DNA of 64,000 nucleotides, taken from the NCBI RefSeq assembly GCF_002564045.1, contig NZ_PDJK01000002.1, positions 620,001 to 684,000 on the forward strand. The letters are read 5' to 3'. Below, in pieces: positions 39,701 through 50,575 of this stretch. Position 1 is the first letter of the stretch. Each line of letters begins with the position of its first letter. The notes under the pieces were generated by a model. It was not told the origin of the DNA. It saw only the letters and a list, made by a program, of their open reading frames with translations, and did no database searches. Origin of the DNA: Amycolatopsis sulphurea. Its GTDB lineage: Bacteria; Actinomycetota; Actinomycetes; Mycobacteriales; Pseudonocardiaceae. The position numbers were made by a program, and so were the translations under genes.

Positions 39701-40051
39701 ACGAAGCTGTCCAACGACGGAGCTGACAGCGGCGGCAACGTCATTCTTCGCGGCGCGCGCAGCCTGCTTCGCCTTCTCCTTACCCTTGCTCTCCTCGGCC
39801 TTGAAGGCGTCCACGGCCGGCTTTTTCGCCAGCTCCACGAACGCGGTGATCTCGCCCTGCGCAGCGCCCAGCCGCGACGAGAGCTTCCCCTGGAAACCGG
39901 TGGAGTCGACCTTCACAGGTGCGACTGGATCAGCGAGCGGCGCGGCCTGCGCGAAGGCGGATGGCACACCGGCGACAGCCGCCGTCAGCACCACCGCGGA
40001 CCCCAAAGCCACCGACCGAGCTGCCCATCTGGGCAGCCGGGTTCTGCTCAT
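36716..40051 (-). CDS. Secreted S8-family serine peptidase (subtilase)
   Basis: A 1111-residue secreted protease. Residues 1-35 are a signal peptide (RR then hydrophobic VALGSAVVLTAAVAG, AFA-Q cleavage). An inhibitor-like propeptide follows. The peptidase domain has catalytic Asp in VGVIDDGIDYTH, His in CGEHGTHVAGTIAG and Ser in TGTSMAAPHASG, with a protease-associated insert (residues about 430-540) between His and Ser. The last 450 residues are Ig/fibronectin-like beta modules. Actinobacteria use such enzymes for extracellular peptide turnover or activation of other secreted proteins. I use the ATG at 40051 (AAGGGG upstream); a GTG 9 codons earlier is the alternative. Confidence 0.92.
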   Translation of the reverse strand: MSRTRLPRWAARSVALGSAVVLTAAVAGVPSAFAQAAPLADPVAPVKVDSTGFQGKLSSRLGAAQGEITAFVELAKKPAVDAFKAEESKGKEKAKQAARAAKNDVAAAVSSVVGQLRTADASTKLVTQTSNAVAGAVVTADAAKIRELAKRPDVASVRTVVPKTRTNATAEQLTNTLASWQKTGKFGDDVRVGVIDDGIDYTHADFGGPGTPEAFKSVDSTKPTPLFPNAKVVGGTDLVGDKYDSEGKNGSKTPAPDPNPIACGEHGTHVAGTIAGFGVNADGSTFTGDYRKLNKKKLEDMRIGPGTAPKALLYAIKVFGCKGSTNVTSQALDWALDPDGDGDFTDHLDVVNLSLGSDFGAPDDPDSLFVRKLAQNGVVPVISAGNGGDLNDIAGSPSNTPEALSVANTRDAGDLKDAVETTAPITGRQPGQYSQDYTGYDTLDLAAQVVPLSVDNKAGCAAYSAEDKAKVAGKIAWLEWDDNDATRPCGSAARANNAQAAGAKGVLLSSTLEHPAAGIAGNAGVPMFQFTGKATAAMRPGLAAGTLNVRLFGDGRTSLQTDDQSIVDTVSSSTSRGGRGPAVKPDVAAPGDTITSALRGSGNGRSVKTGTSMAAPHASGITALVRQAHPEWNVEEVKADVVGTAAHDVSDGKGHTYAPQRVGTGRIDAKAALDNQVLTYVQDDPGAVSVTFGTVEAAGPVTVSKTVKVVNKGVKPVEYSVGYEAVNSLPGVEYTVDKKSVKVGPRSAATVKVTLQIADPKALRKVMDPTMEATQSGSARQFVADASGRVAFTPKNGATVPLRVAVYSAPKPVSAITTPTGVRFNGDADQAVLNLGGKGIDQGDGAQRYRSLISMLELQAESPQLPECDTHVTSDCTLNRTAKGGDLRYVGAASTASLAKAQGEPEKATLAFGISTWSDFANLGSNTVPFVDIDTNGDGKPDFETYVTKSAGTDALFASTVSLTKPNNPRVDLQAINGQLGNVDTNVFDSNVMVLPVSIAALGIDPKAASHRISYTVGVNGFYTAPGVSDGLIDSVKTPLSFDALAPAYAVQGGGDAALTYVAKPGSALVVNRNKASVAGDKPMGLLALEHHNATGTRASVVRIESEVSHG

Positions 40052-40260
40052 GAGTACCCAACCCCTTACCCGAGGCACGGATCATGAACCTGCTCGCACT
40101 CAGCACGACACACCCCCGACAGGTGAGCGCGAACGCCGCGCCGTGCCCTACGGCGCGTGATTCAGCCTCGCGGGACAGAACCTAACCGCCCGAAACACCT
40201 ACTTTCGTGCCGAATATGGGCCGTTATGCGAATGTTGCGGGCCTGCATACGCAGGAAAAC

Positions 40261-40301
40261 GCGGCCGGCCCCTCACCCACCAGGGGTAAGGGGCCGGCCG
40301 C
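40261..40301 (-). terminator. Terminator of serA
   Basis: GCGGCCGGCCCCT (40261-40273) pairs perfectly with AGGGGCCGGCCGC (40289-40301), a 13-bp stem beginning 9 bp after the serA stop. Confidence 0.85.
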
Positions 40302-40310
40302 GGTCGCGAA

Positions 40311-41909
40311 CTAGCTGAAGTCGACAGACCGAATGATGTGTGCTCCGACCGTGGCACCGATCGGCTCCAGCACATTGTTGTCCACGCCCCGGTCGACGCG
40401 CAGCAGCATCACCGCGTCGGAGCCGTCGGTGGTCTGGCTGATCTGCGCCGCCTCGATGTTGATCCCGGCCTCGCCGAGCAGGGTGCCGACGCGACCCATC
40501 ACCCCCGGCCGGTCCGGGTACTCGAGCAGCAGCACGTCGCCCTCGGCCCGCAGATCGAAGTGCCGGCCGTTGACCTCGACGATCTTCTCGACATCGTCCT
40601 TGCCGGTGACCGACCCGGACACGGTCAGCGTGGTGCCGTCGCCGTGCACCGCGCGCACCGTGACCAGGCTGCGGAACTTCGGGCTCTCCGTTTCGGACAC
40701 GAGATCCACCTGCACGCCCAGTTCCTCCGCCAGCCGAGGCGCGTTGACGAAGGTGACCTGATCCTCCACGACACCGGTGAAGACCCCGCGCAACGCGGCG
40801 AGCTGCAGCACCGAGGCGTCCTCACTGGACAGCTCACCCTTGACCGACACGGTCACCGAGGTCGGCGCCTTCGGGTTGAGCGCGGTGAGCACCTGGCCGA
40901 GCTTCTGGGTGAGCGACAGGTACGGCCGCACGTGCTCACCAACCGAACCGCCACCGGACACGTTCACCGCATCCGGCACGAAGTCCCCGCGCAGCGCGAG
41001 CAGCACGGACCGTGCCACGTCGGTGCCCGCGCGGTCCTGCGCCTCCGCGGTGGAGGCACCGAGGTGCGGCGTGACCACGACGTTCGGCAGTTCGAACAGC
41101 GGGCTGGCCGTGGTCGGCTCGGTGACGAACACGTCGATGCCGGCGCCGCCGACGTGCCCGCTGCGGATCGCCTCGGCCAGCGCGTCCTCGTCGATGAGCC
41201 CGCCGCGGGCCGCATTGACGATGATCACACCCTGCTTGGTCTTCTTGAGGGCCTCGGCGTCGATCAGGCCTTTGGTCTCCGGCGTCTTGGGCAGGTGGAT
41301 GGAGATCGCGTCGGCGCGGCCCAGCAGCTCGTCGAGAGTGACCAGTTCGATGCCGAGCTGCGCGGCCCGGGCGGCCGAGACGTAGGGGTCGTAGGCGATG
41401 AGCTTGGTGCCGAACGCCGCAAGCCGCTGGCTGACCAGCTGGCCGATCTTGCCGAGGCCGACCACGCCGACGGTCTTGCCGTTGATCTCGACCCCGGAGA
41501 ACGAGCTCCGCTTCCACTCGCCGCCGCGCAGGCTCTGGTCCGCGGCCGGCACCCGGCGGGCGACCGAGAGCAGCAGCGCGACCGCGTGCTCGGCGGCCGA
41601 GACGATGTTGGAGGTCGGCGCGTTGACCACGAGCACCCCGCGCTCGGTGGCGGGCGGGATCTCGACGTTGTCCAGACCGACCCCGGCGCGCGCGACGACC
41701 TTGAGCTGCGTGGTCGCGGCAAGCACCTCCGCATCCACCTTGGTGGCGGACCGGACCAGGAGTGCGTCGGCGCTCTTGACTGCCTCGAGCAACGCGGGAC
41801 GGTCGGTTCCGTCCACCTGCCGGACCTCTACCTCGTCACCGAACACACTCAGCACGGAGGGCGCGAGCTTCTCCGCGATGAGGACGACGGGTTTACTGGG
41901 CTTGGTCAC
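40311..41909 (-). CDS. serA: D-3-phosphoglycerate dehydrogenase
   Basis: SerA oxidises 3-phosphoglycerate to 3-phosphohydroxypyruvate, the first step of serine synthesis. The 532 residues are of the long actinobacterial type: NAD domain with VGVVGLGKIGQLVSQRL, catalytic Arg/Glu/His in NAARGGLIDEDAL and VVTPHLGASTAEAQDRAG, then the intervening allosteric-substrate-binding domain, and a C-terminal ACT domain (LLLEYPDRPGVMGRVGTLLGE) that binds serine as feedback inhibitor. The GTG start has GGGAG 8 nt upstream. Same order as M. tuberculosis Rv2995c-Rv2996c. Confidence 0.96.
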   Translation of the reverse strand: MTKPSKPVVLIAEKLAPSVLSVFGDEVEVRQVDGTDRPALLEAVKSADALLVRSATKVDAEVLAATTQLKVVARAGVGLDNVEIPPATERGVLVVNAPTSNIVSAAEHAVALLLSVARRVPAADQSLRGGEWKRSSFSGVEINGKTVGVVGLGKIGQLVSQRLAAFGTKLIAYDPYVSAARAAQLGIELVTLDELLGRADAISIHLPKTPETKGLIDAEALKKTKQGVIIVNAARGGLIDEDALAEAIRSGHVGGAGIDVFVTEPTTASPLFELPNVVVTPHLGASTAEAQDRAGTDVARSVLLALRGDFVPDAVNVSGGGSVGEHVRPYLSLTQKLGQVLTALNPKAPTSVTVSVKGELSSEDASVLQLAALRGVFTGVVEDQVTFVNAPRLAEELGVQVDLVSETESPKFRSLVTVRAVHGDGTTLTVSGSVTGKDDVEKIVEVNGRHFDLRAEGDVLLLEYPDRPGVMGRVGTLLGEAGINIEAAQISQTTDGSDAVMLLRVDRGVDNNVLEPIGATVGAHIIRSVDFS

Positions 41910-42573
41910 GATGCGGCTCCCACTATCTGGTCACGAAATCCAGGACGCTCTCCTGCGGCGCACGCCGTTGTGCCCGGATGCGCGGAGTTTAGCCCGGACG
42001 ACGGGGAGCGCGCGCCCTGCATTGGCCACATGCCCGTAATGCCGCGGCAACACGGCCCGGCGCCGCGTCACGTCGGTCACTGCGGGCGGTCCCGGGATGC
42101 GGTGAGCGGCAACGGAAGGATCTTCCCTGGTGGATCACCGTGGGTGTACCGGAAGAAGTGCACAATGCCGTCCATTGGATGAGACGTTCCGGCCGGGGCA
42201 TGGAATTATGCTTGCTTTGTCCGGTATTGGCCTGGCGGGCCGTTCGCGAAAGCACCCGGATCGAGTGCCCGGTGCTCCCCCACTTGCCGCTGTTCGGCAA
42301 CAGCCTCGGCCTCCCGACGGTCGGTCGACCTGAACATCGACAGTTGTGAAGCGGCCCATTCGGCACGGCTCCTTCTCAGGTGCACGGTGTTCGTCGCCGA
42401 TGGGCGGCAACAAGGCAGTGGACACGTTAGAGTGACCCTCGCGCGGCCGGGGCCGCATCCAGTCCGCGGAAAGGGCCGAGCCCACCCCCCGAACGACACG
42501 GTGCCCGAGTTGTTCCTTCTTCCCGGCCCGGTGCCTGCGGACCACAGGGTCAGGCGGGAGGGAAGGACCTCGG
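41910..42573. other. Intergenic region upstream of serA
   Basis: About 660 bp with no gene I can support. The minus strand holds a protein-like stretch around 42206-42390 (for example EWAASQLSMFRSTDRREAE) without recognisable family or ribosome site; it may be a fragment. The serA promoter must lie near the right-hand edge of serA (41910-42010), but no clear boxes were found. Confidence 0.4.
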
Positions 42574-42879
42574 ATGCACGCTCTGCCGGCGAAACCGGAT
42601 CTCGGACAGCTGCGCAAGCACGCGAAGGACCTCGCCCGGGAGAACGCGGTTGCGCTGTCCGAAGCGCAGTTCCGGTTGGCTCGTGACTTCGGATTCCCCA
42701 GTTGGCCACGGCTGGTCGCCTACGTCCGCCGCGTCGTGGACCACGGGCCGGATCTCCACGCCCGGGACGACCTCTGGCACAGCACCCCCGAAGGCTGGGC
42801 CGAGGCCTGTGGCCAGCCGGAGGCGCAGGCCTTGCTCCGAAGGCTGGGACGGAGTGGGTGGCGCCGCTTTCGTCGCTAG
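42574..42879 (+). CDS. Short ankyrin-type N-terminal domain protein, possibly truncated
   Basis: The 101 residues begin MHALPAKPDLGQLRKHAKDL and continue LSEAQFRLARDFGFPSWPRLVAYV, the N-terminal signature of actinobacterial ankyrin-repeat proteins. The usual insert between these two blocks is shortened and the ankyrin repeats that should follow are missing; the C-terminus runs into a tandem duplication. It has GGAGGGAAGGA upstream, so it may be translated, but it looks like a remnant of a longer gene. Confidence 0.55.
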   Translation: MHALPAKPDLGQLRKHAKDLARENAVALSEAQFRLARDFGFPSWPRLVAYVRRVVDHGPDLHARDDLWHSTPEGWAEACGQPEAQALLRRLGRSGWRRFRR

Positions 42880-42920
42880 CCTTCGTCTCGGCTTCCGTCG
42901 CTAGCCTTCGTCTCGGCCTT
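42871..42920. repeat. 25-bp tandem duplication at the 3' end of the ankyrin-like gene
   Basis: The unit beginning CGTCGCTAGCCTTCGTCTCGG occurs at 42871 and again at 42896, with one inserted C in the second copy. The gene's TAG stop lies inside the first copy. Confidence 0.85.
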
Positions 42921-43139
42921 CCGATCCTGCGTTGCGACCCTGCGTTCCGTCGCAGCCTGCCTGATGCCCCGCCTGTCGTTACCCGCCGCGATGCCAGCCA
43001 ATCGCCGTCCCAAGCCGCCACCCGGCGCTGTTCGCCCCCGCACGACCGACGCTCGCCCCCTGCCCGCATTGCTGGCACCGCCCGCTCAACTACCAAGCCA
43101 TCGGTCCTGCAAACCGCGAAAAGCAGCTTTGACCAGGGA

Positions 43140-43600
43140 GTCGCCGTTGAATGGCGACGGCAGGAGACACCGCACCTTCAGCTGTCGCCACCCAGCGGCA
43201 ACGGCCGAAGCCATGACCAACCGGCCGCCGCCCGACGGCGACGGCCGATACCACCGCTTCGCCACTCAACGGCGACAGCGGCGACCAGAGCATCCGAACC
43301 GTCGCCGTCTAGCCGTTCAACGGCGACGGGCGACTCCTCGACAATCCGCGCGTCGCCGCCAAGCGGCGAGGCCGGCGCACGCCACTCCATACGTCGCCAC
43401 CAAGCGGCAACAGCCAGACCCGCACCGACGCTCAGGGGCAACCGCCGACGCCACGACAGCCATCCCGGCTCTCGACGACAACGGCAATCATCACCCGCTC
43501 GTCGCCACTCAACGGCAACAGCCGAGTCGACCACGCCCCCTGTCGCCACCGAGCGGCAACAGAAACCACCTGACCCCGACCGTCGCCGATCAAAGGCAAC
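43140..43600. repeat. Dispersed cluster of GTCGCC-N7-GGCGAC hairpin repeats
   Basis: At least eight copies lie at 43140, 43184, 43258, 43352, 43393, 43501, 43542 and 43582, with degenerate ones near 43228 and 43301. Some neighbours are 40-44 bp apart. The copy at 43140 (loop GTTGAAT) is in the opposite orientation to most. The whole interval 42921-43913 contains no gene I can support; its frames are Arg/Thr/Pro low complexity. Confidence 0.8.
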
Positions 43601-43913
43601 TCACCTCAAAAGCCCAAGCTGTCACCGCTCAAAGACCAGACCGCCCTCACCACTCCACCACCAAGACCACAATCCGTCGAACACACTCACCCGCCGCGGT
43701 GAACCACATCGCCGCACAGCAGCAACCCCACCGCACCGCGGCAGGACAAGCCGCTACCACCACCCGCCACAGCTTCCGGAGGCAACCCGAAACCAACCGG
43801 AACCACACGGCCACCGTCCACCAGAAGCCGTCGCCGCTTCTCGGCAAAAGCACCCCGCCGTGCCAATCCTGAGAGGGGCATCCCGCCCACCCCTCGGAGC
43901 GTGGGCAAACCCG

Positions 43914-44192
43914 TCACCGGGCGGCCCGGTCCTCCGGCAACTCGAACTCCCCGGCCAGCACACCCTTCGTGAACGCATCCCACTCCGAAGGCGTGAAAAT
44001 CAGCACCGCCCCGTCCGGATCCGTCGGCTGTCGAAGAGCCACATAGGTGACACCGTCGGTATGCGGAACGAGGGCGTATTCAGCACAGTGCTCCAGCGTC
44101 GCCCCTGCCGGTTCGGCACAGGTCCAGACGGCACCGGCGAGGTTGAGCTCATGCCGGATGTGCACCTTGTCGTCGGCAGGCCGGTCGCTCAT
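43914..44192 (-). CDS. DUF397-domain small protein
   Basis: The 92 residues end with DPDGAVLIFTPSEWDAFTKGVLAGEFELP, the hallmark of DUF397. These small actinobacterial proteins are usually encoded beside an XRE-type regulator of the BldB/WhiJ-like developmental systems, where they modulate it. No such regulator is adjacent here, so this is an orphan copy. I use the ATG at 44192; a GTG two codons earlier is possible. Function unknown. Confidence 0.8.
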   Translation of the reverse strand: MSDRPADDKVHIRHELNLAGAVWTCAEPAGATLEHCAEYALVPHTDGVTYVALRQPTDPDGAVLIFTPSEWDAFTKGVLAGEFELPEDRAAR

Positions 44193-44241
44193 GATCACAG
44201 CGTATCCGTCTCCCGGCGGAGACCGGCCCGCGGACGGCGAA

Positions 44242-44276
44242 GGCCCCTCACCCGCCGGACGCGCAGGTGAGGGGCC
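44242..44276 (-). terminator. Terminator of the ilvBNC operon
   Basis: GGCCCCTCACC (44242-44252) pairs with GGTGAGGGGCC (44266-44276), an 11-bp perfect stem just after the ilvC stop. Confidence 0.85.
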
Positions 44277-44288
44277 GGTAAAAATTGC

Positions 44289-45840
<1,552 letters not shown>

Positions 45841-45844
<4 letters not shown>

Positions 45845-47724
45845 GCTTCTTCTCCCTCCGCGACCGCGGTGGCTTCCTGCGAGACCTCGTCGTCGTCGAA
45901 CAGCGGCCGGATGCCGCGCACGGCCATGATCTCGTCGTTGCCGGTGCCCGCGGCCACCATCGGCCACACCTGGGCATCCTTCCCCACGACGAAGTCGATC
46001 ACGACGGGGCGGTCGTTGATCTCCATCGCCCGCCGGATGGTGGCGTCGACGTCATCCTTGGCCTCGCAGCGCAGACCGGCGCAGCCCAGCGCCTCGGCCA
46101 GCAGCGCGAAATCCGGGATCCGGTGCTTGTGCGTACCGAGATCGGTGTTGGAGTAGCGCTCCGAGTAGAACAGGTTCTGCCACTGGCGGACCATGCCCAG
46201 ATTGCCGTTGTTGATCACGGCCACCTTGATCGGCGCCCCCTCGATCGCGCAGGTGGCCAGTTCCTGGTTGGTCATCTGGAAACAGCCGTCGCCGTCGATC
46301 GCCCACACCTGTGTGCCGGGCAACCCGAACTGCGCGCCCATCGCGGCAGGCACCGCGAAGCCCATGGTGCCGAGCCCACCGGAGTTGATCCACGTACGCG
46401 GCTTCTCGTACTTCACGAACTGCGCGGCCCACATCTGGTGCTGGCCGACCCCCGCGGTGTACACCGCGTCAGGCCCGGCCAGCTCGCCGATCCGCTCGAT
46501 GACGTACTGCGGCGACAGCGAACCGTCGTCCGGCCACTCGTAGCCCATCGGATAGCTCTCGCGCCACGAGTCGATCTGCGTCCACCAACCGCTGAGGTCG
46601 GGGGTGGCGTCGTGCTCGAACTCGGCCCGGACCGCGGCGATCAGCTCGGTGATGATCTCCTTGCAGTCCCCCACGATCGGCACGTCGGCCTTGCGGTTCT
46701 TGGAGATCTCCGCGGGGTCGATGTCCGCGTGCACGATCTTCGCCTCCGGCGCGAACGACGAGAGCTGGCCGGTGACCCGGTCGTCGAACCGTGCGCCGAG
46801 CGCGATCAGCAGGTCCGCACGCTGCATCGAGGCGACCGCGCCCACCGAGCCGTGCATTCCGGGCATGCCGACGTGCTGACGGTGCGAATCGGGGAACGCC
46901 CCGCGGGCCATCAGCGTGGTGGCGACCGGCATGTCGGTCAGCTCGGCGAGTTCGAGCAACGCCCCGGCGGCCTCCGCCTTGATCACGCCACCGCCGACGT
47001 AGAGCACGGGGCGGCGCGCCTCGGCGATGAGCTTCGCCGCTTCGCGGACCTGCTTGCCGTGCGGCCGCAACGTGGGCCGATAGCCGGGCAGGCGCAGCTC
47101 GGGCGGCCAGGAGAAGGAGGTCATCTCCTGCAGCACGTCCTTGGGGATGTCGACCAGCACCGGGCCGGGCCGTCCGGTGGCGGCCAGGTGGAACGCCTCG
47201 GCGATCGCCTGTGGGATCTCGGCCGGGTCGGTGACCAGGAAGTTGTGCTTGGTGACCGGCATGGTGATGCCGCAGATGTCGGCTTCCTGGAACGCGTCGG
47301 TGCCGATCAGCGCCCGCGACTGCTGCCCGGTGATGGCCACCACCGGCACCGAGTCCATGTTCGCGTCGGCCAGCGGGGTGACCAGGTTCGTGGCGCCCGG
47401 CCCGGAAGTGGCCATGCAGACGCCGACCTTGCCGGTCGCCTGCGCGTAACCGGTCGCGGCATGCCCGGCGCCCTGTTCGTGCCGCACCAGGATGTGCCGC
47501 ACCTTCGTGGAATCGAGCAGCGGATCGTAGGCGGGGAGGATCGTGCCACCCGGAATACCGAAAACGACCTCGGCGCCGACCGCCTCGAGCGAGCGGACGA
47601 GCGACTGCGCGCCGGTGACCCGTACCGGGGTACCGGCCGGGGGAGTCGGCTTCGGACGTGCTCCGGGGACTGCGGGCCCGGTCGGCCCGGGCTTCGCGTC
47701 GCTGTGCGACGTGGCACTGGTCAT
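45841..47724 (-). CDS. ilvB: Acetolactate synthase catalytic subunit
   Basis: IlvB makes acetolactate or acetohydroxybutyrate from pyruvate with ThDP and FAD. The 627 residues include the ThDP glutamate region [15 protein letters not shown], the FAD domain ([30 protein letters not shown]) and the ThDP/Mg motif [17 protein letters not shown] ... INNGNLGM. A 40-residue Pro/Gly-rich N-terminal part precedes the core. I use the ATG at 47724 (GAGG 9 nt upstream); a GTG at 47754 is in frame. The 150-nt leader contains a leader peptide and attenuator. Confidence 0.96.
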
Positions 47725-47806
47725 CGGTTCTGCCTCGTGGGTTCTCGGTGTCACTCGTTCGGGTAGGTCGGGGGCGGTACTGCCGGTCGAAACCGGTCCA
47801 ACGCAA

Positions 47807-47884
47807 CAAAAAACCCTCGCCGACCGAAAGGTCGCACGAGGGTCGCGCGTCGACGCAGCGGACTCTTCCTAAGCGTCGACGCGC
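47807..47884 (-). promoter_or_regulatory. Transcription attenuator in the ilvB leader
   Basis: On the minus strand the end of the leader peptide contains GCGCGTCGACGC (47884-47873), which pairs perfectly over 12 bp with GCGTCGACGCGC (47856-47845). The next hairpin, ACCCTCG...GACC with GGTC...CGAGGGT (47843-47813), is followed by TTTTTTG: an intrinsic terminator 80 nt before ilvB. These are the two competing structures of a leader-peptide attenuator. Confidence 0.82.
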
Positions 47885-47916
47885 TGAGGAAGTACGAGGC
47901 CGGTCTGCGGTGTCAC
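47869..47916 (-). CDS. Leader peptide of the ilvB operon
   Basis: A 15-codon frame, MTPQTGLVLPQRVDA, starting with GTG and containing Leu-Val-Leu and a further Val; its last codons lie in the first attenuator hairpin. The GTG is exactly 7 nt after the predicted -10 box, so it is probably read from a leaderless transcript. It would sense Leu and Val tRNA charging. Confidence 0.7.
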   Translation of the reverse strand: MTPQTGLVLPQRVDA

Positions 47917-47953
47917 GGCGGTGACGGTAGCCGGGCCGCGGGTCGAGTGTCAA
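47917..47953 (-). promoter_or_regulatory. Predicted ilvB promoter
   Basis: On the minus strand a perfect -35 TTGACA (47953-47948), an 18-bp spacer and a -10 TACCGT (47929-47924) place transcription initiation at or next to the GTG of the leader peptide. Confidence 0.7.
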
Positions 47954-48048
47954 CTGTACGGGACAGTGATTCCGCATGCTGGACGGTCAGTACTGCTTCC
48001 GGCGGACCCGGACGCAACCCGCCACGACCGGCGGTGCACCATTTCCGG

Positions 48049-48579
48049 GTGGCCGAAAAAGAGCAGGACCAGCGCGCGGAAGAGGGCCGGAAGGCTGTGT
48101 TCCGGATTCCCAGCACGGCGTATCTCGCGATCGGTCTGTTGACCGTCTGTGTGACTCCGGTCGCACTCGGCGAGATCGGTGGATTCCAGTGGCTGTACGT
48201 CTTCCCGCTCGCCCTGCTCGTGTTCGTCGCGCGCACCCGTACGGTCGCGACGAAGGAAGGCATGAACGTCCGGACCGTCTTCGGCAAGCGCGACCTGCCG
48301 TGGTCGTCGCTCAAGGGCTTGGCGATCACGAACAAGGCGCGCGTACGCGCGGTCCTCGGCGACGACACGCAGGTACCCCTTCCCACCGTGCGTACGCGGC
48401 ATTTACCGGTACTGGCGCTGGTGAGCGAGGGCAAGATCAAGGACCCGTCGGGCGTACTGAGCGACGACGAGCTGAAGGCGGGCGCTTCGAGCGAGAAGCC
48501 CGCCGAACCGGCCGCAGAGGACGAGTCGCAGAAAGCGGCGGACGAGACCGCGCCCTCCGAGGGCGAGCCCAAGGAGTAG
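48049..48579 (+). CDS. PH-domain membrane protein (Cfp6-like)
   Basis: The 176 residues have two hydrophobic segments (TAYLAIGLLTVCVTPVAL and WLYVFPLALLVFVA), then a small PH-like domain (VATKEGMNVRTVFGKRDLPWSSLKGLAI), then an acidic Glu/Ala/Ser-rich C-terminal tail of about 50 residues. M. tuberculosis Rv3004 (cfp6) occupies the same place next to ilvB. Function unknown. I start at the GTG 48049 because an upstream ATG at 47947 would overlap the ilvB promoter region and gives a non-conserved extension. Confidence 0.8.
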   Translation: MAEKEQDQRAEEGRKAVFRIPSTAYLAIGLLTVCVTPVALGEIGGFQWLYVFPLALLVFVARTRTVATKEGMNVRTVFGKRDLPWSSLKGLAITNKARVRAVLGDDTQVPLPTVRTRHLPVLALVSEGKIKDPSGVLSDDELKAGASSEKPAEPAAEDESQKAADETAPSEGEPKE

Positions 48580-48651
48580 AATTGGTAGGACCAGTTTGCG
48601 GGGCGGCCTCGTGACCCCGCCTGGACCTGCCTTCTGACCTGGGAGAATGCC

Positions 48652-50496
48652 GTGCCGCACCTCCGTTCCCGGACCACCACCCACGGTCGCAACGCGGCGG
48701 GCGCACGCTCGCTCTGGCGCGCGACCGGAATGACCGACAGCGATTTCGGCAAGCCGATCGTCGCGATCGCCAACTCCTACACCCAGTTCGTGCCCGGCCA
48801 CGTGCACCTCAAGAACCTCGGCGAGATCGTCGCGGAGGCGGTCGCCGAGGCGGGCGGGATCGCCCGCGAGTTCCACACGATCGCGGTCGACGACGGTATC
48901 GCCATGGGCCACTCCGGCATGCTGTATTCGCTGCCGTCGCGGGAAATCATCGCGGATTCCGTAGAGTACATGGTCAACGCGCACCAGGCCGACGCGCTCG
49001 TGTGCATCTCCAACTGCGACAAGATCACCCCGGGCATGCTGAACGCCGCGATGCGGCTCAACATCCCCACGGTGTTCGTGTCCGGCGGCCCGATGGAAGC
49101 GGGCAAGGCGGTGGTCGTGGAAGGCGTCGCGCACGCGCCGACCGACCTGATCACCACCATCGCGGCCTCGGCGAACTCCGCGATCGACGAAGAAGGCCTA
49201 TCCGAGGTCGAGCGCTCCGCCTGTCCCACCTGCGGTTCGTGCTCGGGCATGTTCACCGCCAACTCGATGAACTGCCTCACCGAAGCCCTCGGGCTGTCCT
49301 TGCCCGGCAACGGTTCCACCCTCGCCACGCACGCCGCCCGCCGTGCGCTGTTCTCGGGCGCCGGGCGCACCGTGGTCGAACTGTGCAAGCGCTGGTACGG
49401 CGAGGACGACGAGTCGGCGCTGCCCCGCTCGATCGCGACGAAGGCGGCCTTCGAGAACGCGATGGCGCTCGATATGGCCATGGGCGGCTCCACGAATACC
49501 GTGCTGCACATCCTGGCCGCCGCGCAGGAAGGCGAGATCGACTTCACGATCAGTGACATAGACGCCATCGGCCGACGGGTGCCGTGCCTGTCGAAAGTCG
49601 CGCCGAACTCCGATTACCACATGGAGGACGTGCACCGCGCCGGCGGAATCCCGGCCATCCTCGGCGAATTGCACCGCGGCGGGCTGCTGAACACCGACGT
49701 GCACTCGGTGCACTCCCCCGACATCGACACCTGGCTGTCCACCTGGGACATCCGCGCCGATTCCCCGTCCGAGACGGCCCTCGAACTGTTCCACGCAGCT
49801 CCGGGCGGAGTCCGCACCACGCAGGCGTTCTCCACGGAGAACCGCTGGTCGGCACTCGACACCGACGCCGCCGGCGGCTGCATTCGCGACATCGAGCACG
49901 CCTACACGAAGGACGGCGGCCTGGCCATCCTGCGCGGCAACCTCGCCGAGAACGGCGCAGTGATCAAGGCCGCGGGCATCGACGAGGACCTGTGGCACTT
50001 CGAGGGCCCCGCGCGGGTGCTGGAAAGCCAGGAGGAGGCCGTTTCGGCGATCCTCAAGAAGGAGATCCAGCCCGGCGAGGTCCTGGTGATCCGGTACGAA
50101 GGCCCGGCCGGCGGCCCCGGAATGCAGGAGATGCTGCACCCCACGGCGTTCCTCAAGGGCTCCGGCCTCGGCAAGAAGTGCGCCCTGATCACCGACGGCC
50201 GGTTCTCCGGCGGCTCGTCGGGCATCTCGGTCGGGCACATCTCCCCGGAAGCCGCGGCCGGCGGCCTGATCGGCCTGGTGGAGAACGGCGACCGGATCGT
50301 CCTGGACGTCCACGAACGCCGTCTGGAACTCCTCGTCGGCCCGGAAATCCTCGCCGAACGCCGGGCGAAGATGGACGCCGCCGAACGTCCTTGGCAGCCG
50401 AAGGACCGTCAGCGCCCGATCACCGCCGCGCTTCGTGCCTACGCCCGGATGGCCACCTCCGCCGACACCGGTGCCGTCCGGGATCCGAGCCGCTGA
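48652..50496 (+). CDS. ilvD: Dihydroxy-acid dehydratase
   Basis: IlvD dehydrates dihydroxy acids to the 2-oxo acid precursors of valine and isoleucine. The 614 residues contain the Fe-S cysteine regions [11 protein letters not shown] and [19 protein letters not shown], the N-terminal [10 protein letters not shown] and the C-terminal [14 protein letters not shown] signature. The GTG start has GGGAGA 8 nt upstream. It is 72 bp downstream of the PH-domain gene and may be co-transcribed with it; a terminator hairpin follows. Confidence 0.96.
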   Translation: MPHLRSRTTTHGRNAAGARSLWRATGMTDSDFGKPIVAIANSYTQFVPGHVHLKNLGEIVAEAVAEAGGIAREFHTIAVDDGIAMGHSGMLYSLPSREIIADSVEYMVNAHQADALVCISNCDKITPGMLNAAMRLNIPTVFVSGGPMEAGKAVVVEGVAHAPTDLITTIAASANSAIDEEGLSEVERSACPTCGSCSGMFTANSMNCLTEALGLSLPGNGSTLATHAARRALFSGAGRTVVELCKRWYGEDDESALPRSIATKAAFENAMALDMAMGGSTNTVLHILAAAQEGEIDFTISDIDAIGRRVPCLSKVAPNSDYHMEDVHRAGGIPAILGELHRGGLLNTDVHSVHSPDIDTWLSTWDIRADSPSETALELFHAAPGGVRTTQAFSTENRWSALDTDAAGGCIRDIEHAYTKDGGLAILRGNLAENGAVIKAAGIDEDLWHFEGPARVLESQEEAVSAILKKEIQPGEVLVIRYEGPAGGPGMQEMLHPTAFLKGSGLGKKCALITDGRFSGGSSGISVGHISPEAAAGGLIGLVENGDRIVLDVHERRLELLVGPEILAERRAKMDAAERPWQPKDRQRPITAALRAYARMATSADTGAVRDPSR

Positions 50497-50529
50497 ACCA
50501 CTCCTTCAGCTATTTCGCGCTTTCGCATT

Positions 50530-50566
50530 GGGCCGCGCACTCCCCACGGGGGTGCGCGGCCCTTTG
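50530..50566 (+). terminator. Terminator of ilvD
   Basis: GGGCCGCGCAC (50530-50540) pairs with GTGCGCGGCCC (50552-50562), with further C-G pairs inside, followed by TTTGTCC; 33 bp after the ilvD stop. Confidence 0.8.
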
Positions 50567-50575
50567 TCCTTCGGT

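Noticed and set aside
40338..42182. Open frame of about 614 codons antisense to serA
   Set aside because: It overlaps an unambiguous SerA and has no motif or ribosome site.
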